The notes under the pieces are model-generated. The model was not told the origin of the DNA and did not search any database. It saw only the letters and a program-made list of their open reading frames with translations. A program made the position numbers and the translations under genes. This document shows, one piece after another, positions 1 to 8,012 of a DNA stretch of 55,552 nucleotides. The DNA is taken from the NCBI GenBank assembly GCA_903873135.1, contig CAIQNH010000233.1, positions 1 through 55,552 on the forward strand, read 5' to 3'. Position 1 is the first letter of the stretch; the number at the start of each line of letters is the position of its first letter. The DNA is from an uncultured Actinomycetes bacterium (GTDB lineage: Bacteria; Actinomycetota; Acidimicrobiia; Acidimicrobiales; Microtrichaceae).

Positions 1-95
1 AGCATCATCGGGACGAACCACCAGACGCGGTTGACCATCGAGTACCGGACGACGTCCCGGCACAGTCGCCCCAGATGCTTCAGTCGGAGCCGCAC
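1..95 (-). CDS. Partial small membrane protein, DUF5989/SxtK-like (cut by window edge)
   Basis: The minus strand from GTG at 95 encodes 31 codons before the window ends. It begins VRLRLKHLGRL and continues with a WWF aromatic cluster leading into a hydrophobic stretch. The layout matches the complete 55-residue protein at 24540-24707: a basic N-terminus, a D-V-V-x-Y-S segment, then WW before the membrane helix. That protein resembles DUF5989/SxtK proteins, which usually sit beside NodU/SxtI-type carbamoyltransferases. It lies 47 bases downstream of the radical SAM gene in the same direction, so it probably belongs to that operon. No good ribosome binding site is visible. The family call rests on similarity to the second copy and is moderately confident. 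Confidence 0.55.
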   Translation of the reverse strand, partial: MRLRLKHLGRLCRDVVRYSMVNRVWWFVPMM

Positions 96-142
96 GTCTG
101 CATGTTACCGGTGGTCGGCGCGGGCACCTCCGGGTCGACCGC

Positions 143-2005
143 TCACCGCGGCTCGTCGAACAGACCGATGGCGACGGTGACGACCTCGGCACGGTCGACC
201 AGCACGCGGAGTCGGGTGAGCGTCCCGTCGGCGTGGTGGAGCTCCAGCAGGCTGTCCGCCTCGCGCCCGCTCGGGCCCGGCCCGAGCTCGACCTGTCGAA
301 CCGAGTTCGTGAGGCGTTCGAAGATCGAGCTGGTCGACCGGCCGACCAGGTCCGACTGCCGCAGCCCGAGGACGGGAGCAGGATCGCCGTCCACCGAGGT
401 CACCACCTCGTCGAGGTCGCAGGTGACGACCACGATCGCCCCCGAACTGCTCGAACCGACGAGCTCCTCCCAGGGGTGGTCGGGCAGCGGGGGTGGGCCC
501 GGGGGGTTGCGGACGGCGACGAGGACGGTCTGGCCGTCGATGGAGTCGTCCCAGGTCAGCCGGATCTCGGTCGCCGCCTCCGTGGCCGGACCGACGACCA
601 CGTCGTGCAGCAGGTCCGAGTCCGGAGTCCGGCGGACCGGTGCGTCGTCGAGGGCGGTGGCGAGCTGCTCGACGACCGCCTCGGGCGACCCGGCGGCGGT
701 GACGCCGAACTCCACGAGCGTCGCAGCGTGGAGGCCGTCGACGGTGGGTGCGGCACCCGACGTGGTGAAGACGATCTCGGTGGGAGGTTCGTCCTCGACC
801 CACTCGGCGAGCTCCGCCGCGGCCCGATCGACCCAGGGCGTCGTCCGCACGCCCGCCCCCGCCCACGGTGAGACCTGCACGGACTGGCCGCGTTCGAGCG
901 AGGCCAGCCGGTGTCGGAGCGCGTCGAGTTGGCCGTCCCAGACGTACCGCAGCCGGTCGAGCGTGTCGGCGACCGGGTCGGCCTCCAGCTGCGCGATCAC
1001 GGACCTGAGCTCGTCCGCCGGGAGCTGGAAGAGGCTGAGCTCCACCGGGAAGAGCACCTCGTTGATGCCGACCCAGAAGCCGCGGCGCTCGGCGAACCTC
1101 AGGAAGGTGGCGAACTCGTGGACGTTCGGTCGGACCAGGCAGTGCGCGAGGGTCACCATCGTGCCGTTGCGTCGGGCGTGCTCCTCGAAGTGCTCCAGGT
1201 TCCGCATCACCAACGAGAAGTCCGAGCCCACGCGGATCGACTCGTAGGTCTCGGCGGTGACGCCGTCGAGCGAGAGGACGAAGGACATGGGCACCTGCTC
1301 GCAGATCCGCTCGATGCGGGGGGTCCACTGGGTGCCGTTCGTCGTCACGGCCACCTCGGGCGGCTCGTCGAGCTCGGCGATCATCGACAGGACCCGTAGC
1401 GGCTCCCGTCCCAGGAACGGTTCCCCGCCGAGGAAGTTCGCCTTGCGGAGGTGCGGGAGGAACTCGCTGAGTTCCTCGAAGAACGCCTCGCCGTAGACCT
1501 CGGGCAGCGGCGGGCGTCCCTCACGGTGGGTCCGGATGGAGGAGGACCAGTCCCCGTTGCACATCACGCACTGCAGGTTGCAGGCGTTCGTCATCGAGAA
1601 CTCCATCTGCACCGGCCACTGTGGTCGGGTGCTCCGGACCTCGTGCTGGTCGAACACACGGGCGAACACAATCGACTCGTCACCTTGGTCGACCTGCCAC
1701 TGGCAGAAGCCACAGCCCACGGAGTAGTCGTCGACGCGGAGCGCATCCCGGAGCTGCCGGGTGGCGGTTCCATCCCAGATCTCCCGGATGCTCGAGCGCG
1801 TCACGTTGCCCATCGGGGCCTCGGTGTTCTGGCAGCAGGCCCGGACGTCGCCGAACTGGTCGAAGTACATCGACGTGTGCGCCGCGTAGCACGCGGCGTG
1901 GAACGACTGGCGGGGTGGCTCGGACCGGGGGTCCGGGGGCGTGTGGGTCGCCGGCCGACCGGCGACCCGGCGCACGCTGTCCCGGACGGTCCTGAGGATG
2001 CTCAC
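143..2005 (-). CDS. Radical SAM protein with N-terminal SPASM-like domain and C-terminal PAS-like region
   Basis: 620 residues from GTG at 2005, chosen because it makes a GTGA overlap with the upstream stop. Residues about 39-105 look like a SPASM/twitch cluster: Cys39, Cys57, Cys58, Cys98 and Cys101, with a GNV...REIWDG segment typical of SPASM domains. The radical SAM core follows, with the 4Fe-4S motif C-N-L-Q-C-V-M-C (Cys142, 146, 149) and a GGEP motif near 193-196 that contacts SAM. SPASM-like cysteines before the core match so-called twitch-domain radical SAM proteins. The last roughly 80 residues resemble a PAS fold and have no obvious catalytic motif. It is the third gene of the asnB operon, so its substrate may be the product of the prenyl/glycosyltransferase fusion. 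Substrate and reaction are unknown. Confidence 0.85.
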   Translation of the reverse strand: MSILRTVRDSVRRVAGRPATHTPPDPRSEPPRQSFHAACYAAHTSMYFDQFGDVRACCQNTEAPMGNVTRSSIREIWDGTATRQLRDALRVDDYSVGCGFCQWQVDQGDESIVFARVFDQHEVRSTRPQWPVQMEFSMTNACNLQCVMCNGDWSSSIRTHREGRPPLPEVYGEAFFEELSEFLPHLRKANFLGGEPFLGREPLRVLSMIAELDEPPEVAVTTNGTQWTPRIERICEQVPMSFVLSLDGVTAETYESIRVGSDFSLVMRNLEHFEEHARRNGTMVTLAHCLVRPNVHEFATFLRFAERRGFWVGINEVLFPVELSLFQLPADELRSVIAQLEADPVADTLDRLRYVWDGQLDALRHRLASLERGQSVQVSPWAGAGVRTTPWVDRAAAELAEWVEDEPPTEIVFTTSGAAPTVDGLHAATLVEFGVTAAGSPEAVVEQLATALDDAPVRRTPDSDLLHDVVVGPATEAATEIRLTWDDSIDGQTVLVAVRNPPGPPPLPDHPWEELVGSSSSGAIVVVTCDLDEVVTSVDGDPAPVLGLRQSDLVGRSTSSIFERLTNSVRQVELGPGPSGREADSLLELHHADGTLTRLRVLVDRAEVVTVAIGLFDEPR

Positions 2006-4242
2006 GACGTCCGATCCGAGGTGAACCGACGCGACACGCTCGCAGCGATCCGGGAGGGCCTGAACCGCTGCGGCTGCCGACGGATCCGCAACCAGTAGAG
2101 CTCCAGCCGGGACCGCACGGACCAGTACGCGTCGCGTCCCTGTTGCGCCCAGACCGCCCGACGTCGTGCCCAACCCTCCTTGGCCGACCAGTACTCGTCG
2201 ACGGCCTTCTGGCGCACCTCGTAGCGCCTCCACCGGACCGTCCGGACCAGCGTCTGGCGGACGACGGGAGCCTCGACGTCGCGCCCCAGGTCCCAGGCGG
2301 GATCCTCGAGGCGACTGGTGTAGAGGTGGAGCATCCGGGCGTGGTGCCAAGGGCCTGACGGGTGGAGCGCCCACCCCAGGTCCGGGTCCAGGCAGAGGTC
2401 ACCGTTGCCGAGGTCGGCGATGAAGTTGAACTCGGGCGGGATCCGGTGGTTGTCCTCCAGGCCGAACGACCACACGGTCGAGATGAGCGCGCCCTGGTCA
2501 CGGGTCCGCCACTCGGGCCAGTCGAACGAGGCGACGGCCCGCTCGTGCCAGGTGTCGAGGAAGGCGTCGCTGTCCGGGCCGAACAGGAACACTCCGCCGT
2601 TCCAGTGGACCCAGTCGCCCGGGACGTCCAGCCCGAAGCGGACGGAGAGCTGCTCCCGGAGGTGCCCGCAGCTGTGCGACTCCCCGTGGCCTGAGCACTC
2701 GCAGTTCATGGCCCACGGGCTGAACCGGTCGACCTGGTTGGCGGAGATCGTCAGGTCCGACGCGAAGGCCACCGGACCCCGACGGTGGTCGAACACGGCC
2801 TCCATCCCGGGCCTGACGGCGATGATGTCGCTGTCGAGGTAGCACCACTCGCCTTCGGGCAGGTGACGGTGGACGCTCGTCTTCAGCCAGATGCTCGCCT
2901 GGTGGTCGTCGAGGTGGTCGGGGGTCTCCACGTCGACCACCCGATCGACCCCGTCGACCTCGATCGGTCGAACGTTGCGTCGGCTGTCGGTGACGACCCA
3001 GATCTCGAGCGAGGTCAGCGGTCGGAGGTTCCGCACTGCGGTGGCCAGCGTGGCCACGTGGAGCTCCGGTCCGCAGACGACGAAGACCCACCGGGATCGT
3101 TCCCGCGTCGTGGCGTCGAGCGCCTCCGGTCCGGCGGCCTGCGCCGCCACCCGCCGCTCGGCGATCGTGCGGATGTTCCGTCGGGACCTGCGCTCGTGCG
3201 CCAGACGGCTGGCGGCGTCGGGGATCGCCGGCAGGTCCCGGCGGAGGAACTCGGCGACAGCGTTGTCGAACACGAACAGGTGCACCGCGACCGCCACCCA
3301 GAGCAGCGGCACCCTGAGCGCCAGCGCCACGAGCGCGGCGATGGGGAGCCACCGTTCGACGAACTCGTTCAGCAGGACGTAGCCGATGTAGCGGACCCGA
3401 CCGGTGGCCGTACCGAGGGCGCTCAGGTGCAGGGGTTCGGACCAGAGGACGGTGACCTGGAAGAAGCGGTAGAGCAGGTAGAGCGCACCGAAGACGGCGA
3501 TCCACGGTTGGTCCGTCCCGACCGAGACGGCGACCACCGTGGCGGCGGCAGCGAGCAGTTCGACGACGACCATCCAGCCGACCGCCGTGCTGGTCCGCTC
3601 GGCCCCGAGGCGGGTCACCAGGGTCCTGACGCCGGCCCGTCGGTCGTGCGCCAGGTCACCGATCTGGTGCCACAGGATCCCTCGGAGTCCCATCAGCAGC
3701 ATCCACGTCACCGTCGGCAGGACGATCCACCACGCCGGCCACGCCAGCCCACCGAGGTCGGTGAACACCGAGACCGTCAGGAGGATCGGAACGACGTAGG
3801 CGTAGAGCGCGTCGGCCAGCACGCCGGCGGCCGCCCGGTCCTTCAGCCGGATCGGGGGCAACGAGTAGACGGTCAGGAGCACCACCTCGACCAGGAGCAG
3901 GGCGAGGGTCCGGGCCGAGGTCGGGAGCACCAGCCACGGCAGCGCACCCGCCACGACCGTCGCACCCAGGACGGTGGCCCGCTGGGTGACGCTCAGTCCC
4001 GCCATCTGGTTGGGTACTCCGGCGACGGCGTCGGTCGGGATGTCGGCGAGGTCGTTCAGCACGTGCCCGAATGCGGCCACGCCGACGGCCGCCAGGAGGA
4101 ACAGGACCAGGTCGACGAGGGTGGTCCAGCCGCGGAGCCCGTCGGCGACCGGTAGCAGGCACAGCGACGCGGCCGCGACGAGCTGCGGCATCTTGTGGTC
4201 CCACCACTGCCCGGACCGGACGAGCGTCGGATCGACCCTCAC
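2002..4242 (-). CDS. UbiA-type prenyltransferase fused to a GT8-like glycosyltransferase
   Basis: 746 residues. GTG at 4242 is chosen because it forms a GTGA overlap with asnB. Residues 1-330 are polytopic and carry both UbiA Asp-rich motifs: N63-D64-x2-D67-x3-D71 and D196-x3-D200, which bind a prenyl diphosphate through Mg2+. After a basic linker, residues about 384-640 form a soluble GT-A-like domain. It has an L-D470-S-D472 metal/nucleotide-sugar motif like GT8 enzymes and a Cys/His-rich insertion (Cys514, Cys516, His519, His523, Cys525, His527) that could bind zinc. UbiA enzymes transfer prenyl groups to aromatic or sugar-phosphate acceptors in the membrane. The fusion suggests that prenylation and glycosylation act on the same molecule. 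No frameshift is seen at the junction. The acceptor is unknown. Confidence 0.8.
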   Translation of the reverse strand: MRVDPTLVRSGQWWDHKMPQLVAAASLCLLPVADGLRGWTTLVDLVLFLLAAVGVAAFGHVLNDLADIPTDAVAGVPNQMAGLSVTQRATVLGATVVAGALPWLVLPTSARTLALLLVEVVLLTVYSLPPIRLKDRAAAGVLADALYAYVVPILLTVSVFTDLGGLAWPAWWIVLPTVTWMLLMGLRGILWHQIGDLAHDRRAGVRTLVTRLGAERTSTAVGWMVVVELLAAAATVVAVSVGTDQPWIAVFGALYLLYRFFQVTVLWSEPLHLSALGTATGRVRYIGYVLLNEFVERWLPIAALVALALRVPLLWVAVAVHLFVFDNAVAEFLRRDLPAIPDAASRLAHERRSRRNIRTIAERRVAAQAAGPEALDATTRERSRWVFVVCGPELHVATLATAVRNLRPLTSLEIWVVTDSRRNVRPIEVDGVDRVVDVETPDHLDDHQASIWLKTSVHRHLPEGEWCYLDSDIIAVRPGMEAVFDHRRGPVAFASDLTISANQVDRFSPWAMNCECSGHGESHSCGHLREQLSVRFGLDVPGDWVHWNGGVFLFGPDSDAFLDTWHERAVASFDWPEWRTRDQGALISTVWSFGLEDNHRIPPEFNFIADLGNGDLCLDPDLGWALHPSGPWHHARMLHLYTSRLEDPAWDLGRDVEAPVVRQTLVRTVRWRRYEVRQKAVDEYWSAKEGWARRRAVWAQQGRDAYWSVRSRLELYWLRIRRQPQRFRPSRIAASVSRRFTSDRTS

Positions 4243-6038
4243 CGGGCTCCCGTCCGCGTCCGGGCGTGGGTCCACCAGATCGCCAGGACCAGCAGGTTCC
4301 AGGTGCGTTGGTCGTTCGCGTCGATGTACCCGGCCACGGCGTCTCGGTCCACCAGGTCGAACAGCGCCGACGCCGGGTCGCTGAGGTGGGCTCGCTTGAG
4401 TTCCACCACGTCACCCAGGGCCAGCCAGCTCGCCATGGGGGAGCCGAAACCCTGCTTCGGACGGTCGCGGACGCTGGCCGGCCAGAGGTCGGAGCACGCC
4501 CGCCGGAGGAGGAGCTTCTCGTGGGTCCGGTCGACCTTCAGGTCAGCGGGGAGGGCCAGGCAGCCCTCGGCGACCGCCACGTCCAGGAACGGGGCGCGGA
4601 CCTCGAGGCTGTGGGCCATGGAGGCCCGGTCGGTCTTCACGAGGATGTCGCCGGGGAGGTAGTGGTCCAGGTCGAACCTGCAGATGTCGTCGGCGGTGCC
4701 GTAGCCGTACCGGGAGACGTCCACGTCAGCGGCGTCGACACCGGGGAGACCCAGCGCCTCCAACTCGTCGGCGTCGAAGTACTGCCGGAAGGAGGCGAAG
4801 CGGCGGGCCACGCTGTGATCGACCGGCTGCCCCCGACGACGATCGGCCAGCCGGCCGAGGAGGCTGCGTCGGCCGGTGGGCGGCTCAGCGTCCTCGAGCG
4901 ATCCCGGCGTACCGGGTCGGAGCAGCCCCCTGGTCCACACCAGGTAGCCGCCGAGGAGCTCGTCGGCGCCGTCGCCGGTCAGGACGACGGTCACCTCCCG
5001 TCGAGCGAACTCCGAGAGCATGCGCGTCGGCAGGGCCGACGAGTCGCCGAACGGCTCGTCCCAGGCGGTCGGGAGGGACTCGATCGCCTCGGCGACGTCG
5101 CCCGGGTCGGGCGAGAGCACGTGGAGGGTCATGCCGTGCATGGCCGCCGTCGCCCGGGCGTGGTCGAGCTCGGACTCGCCCGGCATGTCGAAGGTGAACG
5201 CGTGCAGGTCGGGGTGGTGCTCTGCGGCGAGGGCGGCGACGGTCGTCGAGTCGATCCCGCCGGAGAGGAAGGCGCCGACGGGGACGTCGGCCTCGAGCTG
5301 GTCCCGGACGGCGCGGTCGAGCTCCGAGCGGAGCCACGCCGCCGACTCGTCCATGGACGCACCGTGGCGGACCTCCGGTGGCGTCCACCACCGTCGGACC
5401 TCGGGCACGCCGACCGTGTCCCACCGCAGCACCGACGCGTGCGGCAGGGACCGGACCCGGCTCCAGATCGAACGGCCCGACGGGACGTAGCCCTGACGGA
5501 GCATCTCGGCCACCGCCGCCGGGTCCGGCTCGCCCCGATCGAACCCTCCAGCGGCGAGCGCCGCCGACTCCGAGGCGAACGCGAGCAGCCCGTCGACGAG
5601 GGCGTAGTAGAGGGGTCGCTCGCCGAATCGGTCCCGGGCCAGCAGCAGTCGGTGTCGTCGGTCGTCCCAGAGCGCGAGCGCGAAGGTCCCCGGCAGGTGG
5701 GGGAGCAGGTGCTCGCCGTGACGCTCGTGGAGGGCCAGCACGACCTCGCAGTCGGAGCCGGTCCGGAACGGGTAGTCCGAGAGTTCGGCCCGGAGCCGGG
5801 CGTGGCCGTAGATCTCGCCGTTGCAGACCAGGGCGGTCCGGCCGTCGGGTCCGGAGAGCGGCTGGTGGCCGCCGATCGGGTCGATGATGGACAGCCGGGC
5901 GTTGCCGAGGACCGCGTCGTCGAAGACGGCCAGGCCGTGGTCGTCAGGCCCCCGGTGGTTCAGGGCGGCGACCATCGCCGAGACGCGGTCGGCGAGCGCA
6001 CCGGCGCCCGGCCCCACGACTCCAGCGATCCCACACAT
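4239..6038 (-). CDS. asnB: Glutamine-hydrolysing asparagine synthetase-like amidotransferase
   Basis: 599 residues from ATG at 6038, preceded by a strong GAGGAGG ribosome binding site. The chosen start leaves Cys2 as the N-terminal glutaminase nucleophile after Met removal (MCGIAG). The glutaminase domain covers about residues 2-200, with RGPDDHG and C-N-G-E motifs. The synthetase domain contains the PP-loop SGGIDS (259-264) for ATP binding. The length is normal for the family. Family members transfer glutamine-derived ammonia to an acyl-adenylate, usually of aspartate. In surface-glycan and natural-product clusters, homologues amidate uronic acids or other carboxylates. As first gene of a four-gene operon with a prenyl/glycosyltransferase and a radical SAM protein, a pathway-specific amidation is more likely than housekeeping asparagine synthesis. 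This last point is inference. Confidence 0.88.
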   Translation of the reverse strand: MCGIAGVVGPGAGALADRVSAMVAALNHRGPDDHGLAVFDDAVLGNARLSIIDPIGGHQPLSGPDGRTALVCNGEIYGHARLRAELSDYPFRTGSDCEVVLALHERHGEHLLPHLPGTFALALWDDRRHRLLLARDRFGERPLYYALVDGLLAFASESAALAAGGFDRGEPDPAAVAEMLRQGYVPSGRSIWSRVRSLPHASVLRWDTVGVPEVRRWWTPPEVRHGASMDESAAWLRSELDRAVRDQLEADVPVGAFLSGGIDSTTVAALAAEHHPDLHAFTFDMPGESELDHARATAAMHGMTLHVLSPDPGDVAEAIESLPTAWDEPFGDSSALPTRMLSEFARREVTVVLTGDGADELLGGYLVWTRGLLRPGTPGSLEDAEPPTGRRSLLGRLADRRRGQPVDHSVARRFASFRQYFDADELEALGLPGVDAADVDVSRYGYGTADDICRFDLDHYLPGDILVKTDRASMAHSLEVRAPFLDVAVAEGCLALPADLKVDRTHEKLLLRRACSDLWPASVRDRPKQGFGSPMASWLALGDVVELKRAHLSDPASALFDLVDRDAVAGYIDANDQRTWNLLVLAIWWTHARTRTGAR

Positions 6039-6217
6039 CGTGCCTCCTCGGTGGTGGTCACCCCAGCGGGCTGCGACGACCCCGGTCCGGTCTCGGGCGT
6101 TCCCGGAGGCCACGAGCGGTCGATCCGTGGTCCGGAGGAGCGCACCACCCGGGGTCCGGTCCCACCCGACGGCAGATCGGAGCGTCTCCCACCACCGTGA
6201 TCCTCAGGTTAGCGGCG

Positions 6218-6279
6218 GGTTCCGCCGGACCGACCCCGGATCCAACTCCGGTGCCGGCACCGCCCGCACCGGCGGAACC
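6218..6279. repeat. Nested inverted repeat: 11-bp arms around a 14-bp palindrome
   Basis: GGTTCCGCCGG at 6218-6228 is exactly repeated in inverse at 6269-6279 as CCGGCGGAACC. Between the arms, CGGTGCCGGCACCG at 6249-6262 is a perfect 14-base palindrome. It sits in the divergent promoter region and could be an operator or a cruciform/RNA structure. The GC-rich background raises the chance of short palindromes, but nested exact matches of 11 and 14 bases are unlikely to be random. Confidence 0.5.
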
Positions 6280-6340
6280 AGCCCCTGGATCGGGGCCCGG
6301 CGGGGCCGGGACGGGTGTCGGTCGGGTTCCCGGGAGACGC

Positions 6341-6369
6341 TTCCCATCGCCGGTTGGTCCGTGTACCAT
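6341..6369 (+). promoter_or_regulatory. Candidate promoter for the cupin gene
   Basis: TTCCCA at 6341-6346 and TACCAT at 6364-6369 are separated by 17 bases, with four of six consensus matches in each. Transcription would start near 6376, leaving about 45 bases of leader containing the GGAG ribosome binding site. Confidence 0.4.
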
Positions 6370-6421
6370 CCGTCACTAGCGAGTGCGCTGGACCGGCCGG
6401 CGCCGTGTGAGGAGAGATAAG

Positions 6422-6859
6422 ATGAAGGCAGCATCGAAGTCGCTGATCAGCGCCGACGGCGTCGACATCCAGTTCCTGGTCGATGCGGTTGACACCGACG
6501 GTCAGGCCACCGCGTTCGTGACCACCGTGGCGCCGGGCGGGAACACGCTCCCCCCGCACAGCCACGACTGGGACGAGACCATGTACGTCACGTCGGGCAG
6601 CCTCACGTTCGTGATCGACGGCGAGACCCGCGTGGTCGCCGCCGGCGAGGCCGTGTTCATCGCACGGGGCCAGGTCCACAAGTACGACAACCTGGGTTCG
6701 GAGTCGTCGTCGATGCTCATCGTGTCGACCCCCGGTCTCAACCACGAGAGCTACTTCTCGCAGGTCGCAGACGTGCTCACCGCCTCCTCCGGACCGGAGC
6801 GGGACGAGGCCGTCCGCGCGATCATGGACGAGTACGGGGTGGTCCCGGCCTCGGCCTGA
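6422..6859 (+). CDS. Small cupin-domain protein
   Basis: 145 residues from ATG at 6422, preceded by GAGGAG. A single beta-barrel cupin covers almost the whole protein. The metal-binding motif 1 is partly visible as PPHSHDWDETMYV and motif 2 follows around the residues G-Q-V-H-K. The two His in HSH, the following Glu and the later His are the usual metal ligands. Such small cupins act as sugar epimerases/isomerases, dioxygenases or ligand-binding regulators, and the sequence does not decide between these. It stands alone, divergent from asnB and followed by a clear terminator-like hairpin, so it is probably monocistronic. Confidence 0.8.
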   Translation: MKAASKSLISADGVDIQFLVDAVDTDGQATAFVTTVAPGGNTLPPHSHDWDETMYVTSGSLTFVIDGETRVVAAGEAVFIARGQVHKYDNLGSESSSMLIVSTPGLNHESYFSQVADVLTASSGPERDEAVRAIMDEYGVVPASA

Positions 6860-6867
6860 GCCTCCAG

Positions 6868-6884
6868 GGTCGCCACTGGCGACC
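6868..6884 (+). terminator. Hairpin terminator after the cupin gene
   Basis: GGTCGCC (6868-6874) pairs with GGCGACC (6878-6884) across a 3-base loop, starting nine bases after the cupin stop codon. There is no T-run, which is common for actinobacterial terminators. Confidence 0.5.
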
Positions 6885-6984
6885 TGCGGACGAACCGGCC
6901 GCCGCTGAGCCACTCGGTGGCGGATCGCAGTCCGCTGTGTGAGTACCGGAACTCGGGCCTCGGCTCCTCGGGCGGTGGTGGTCC

Positions 6985-7767
6985 TCACCCCGCCGGGGAG
7001 CGGCCCGGAACTCCGACCAACACGGTGAGGCCCCCCCACGGGAGGTCCACTCGCTCTGCTCGCCATCGGACCGAGGGTGCAGCGCCCTCGGCGATGGTGA
7101 GCAGCTCCTCCGCCCGGTAGCCCCGGAGGACGCTCGCCGCCCCGTCCCACCCCAGAACGACCGGCAGCACGACGTGGAGGGCGACCACCCGGTGTCCGGC
7201 GCCGTGGTGTCCCCGGGCCCGTCGCCACCCGTCACGGAGTCCTCCGACGGCCAGCCTGGCCGCCAACCCGAGGCGGCGCTCGAACGGCTCCGCCACCAGG
7301 ACGGAGCGGTCACCGAACGTCGCCGAGCGCAGGATGCGGGCCACCTCCGTCGGACGGAAGTGGTGGACGGCGTTGAACAGTGTCCGGACGCCCTCCAGCT
7401 CCGGAGGGACGGACCGGGCGTCGACGGGCTCGCGCTCCAGTCGGAGCCGGCCGTCGCCCACCCCGTCGGCGTCGAGGCCCTGGTGCGGGTAGCGGTCGGT
7501 GAGGGTCACGGAGACAGGCCGCTCGAGTCGCTCCTCCACCAGCGGCAGCACCGCAGGGAGCGGGCCGCCGGCGCCCGAACAGAGGTCGAGGACCCGGTCC
7601 GACCCGTCGTGATCGAGGAGGTCGCCGAGGTGTTCGGCCAGGACGTCGTGCAGGGGCGCCACCGCCGGTGCGGTGAAGAGCTGGGCGAGGTGGTCGGTCA
7701 GGGCGTCGCGCACCCATCCGGGCAGCCACGGTTGGTCCTCGAACTCGAACAGTTGCATCCGGCGCAT
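6985..7767 (-). CDS. Class I SAM-dependent methyltransferase
   Basis: 260 residues from ATG at 7767, with GAGGAGA twelve bases upstream; Met4 is an alternative start. The N-terminus LFEFEDQPWLP is characteristic of a family of short methyltransferase-fold proteins. Motif I (V-L-D-L-C-S-G-A-G-G, residues 59-68) binds SAM. The C-terminal half has a hydrophobic stretch and a terminal segment rich in small residues. It lies between a cupin and a divergent ketosynthase and has no operon partner. The substrate is not predictable. Confidence is high for the fold and low for the role. Confidence 0.78.
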   Translation of the reverse strand: MRRMQLFEFEDQPWLPGWVRDALTDHLAQLFTAPAVAPLHDVLAEHLGDLLDHDGSDRVLDLCSGAGGPLPAVLPLVEERLERPVSVTLTDRYPHQGLDADGVGDGRLRLEREPVDARSVPPELEGVRTLFNAVHHFRPTEVARILRSATFGDRSVLVAEPFERRLGLAARLAVGGLRDGWRRARGHHGAGHRVVALHVVLPVVLGWDGAASVLRGYRAEELLTIAEGAAPSVRWRAERVDLPWGGLTVLVGVPGRSPAG

Positions 7768-8012
7768 GCGTGCTGCTGCTCTCCTCGCCGTCCGTGTGCC
7801 CGCGGGCGGGGACGGCTGGGTGGCCCACGTCCCCCGTCAGACCGACCGGCTGACCGGGTGGGAAGCGTATCCCGATGCTCCGGCCACGACACCCGATCGG
7901 GGATGATCGGGGTTCCCGGTGTCCTAGTCTGTGCCCGTGCGTCGAGCGGGTCACGAGGGGGGACGGCACGGTCCGGGATCCGTGCTCCGTGCTGCACCCG
8001 GCCGGTCCTGAC

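Larger units (their letters stand above)
6039..6421. other. Divergent intergenic region between asnB operon and cupin gene
   Basis: This is the only gene-free stretch longer than 300 bases. It separates the minus-strand asnB operon from the plus-strand cupin gene and should hold both promoters. It contains a nested inverted repeat (6218-6279) and a plausible promoter for the cupin gene (6341-6369). Open frames crossing it are antisense extensions without ribosome binding sites and are not believed. No convincing asnB promoter was found; TAACCT on the minus strand at 6211-6206 is a weak candidate. Confidence 0.7.

Noticed and set aside
4071-6200. A 709-residue open frame on the plus strand antisense to asnB, and similar long antisense frames (30861-33431, 50092-52065, 2785-4155).
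   Set aside because: They follow codon phase of the true genes in GC-rich DNA, lack ribosome binding sites and show no recognisable domains.
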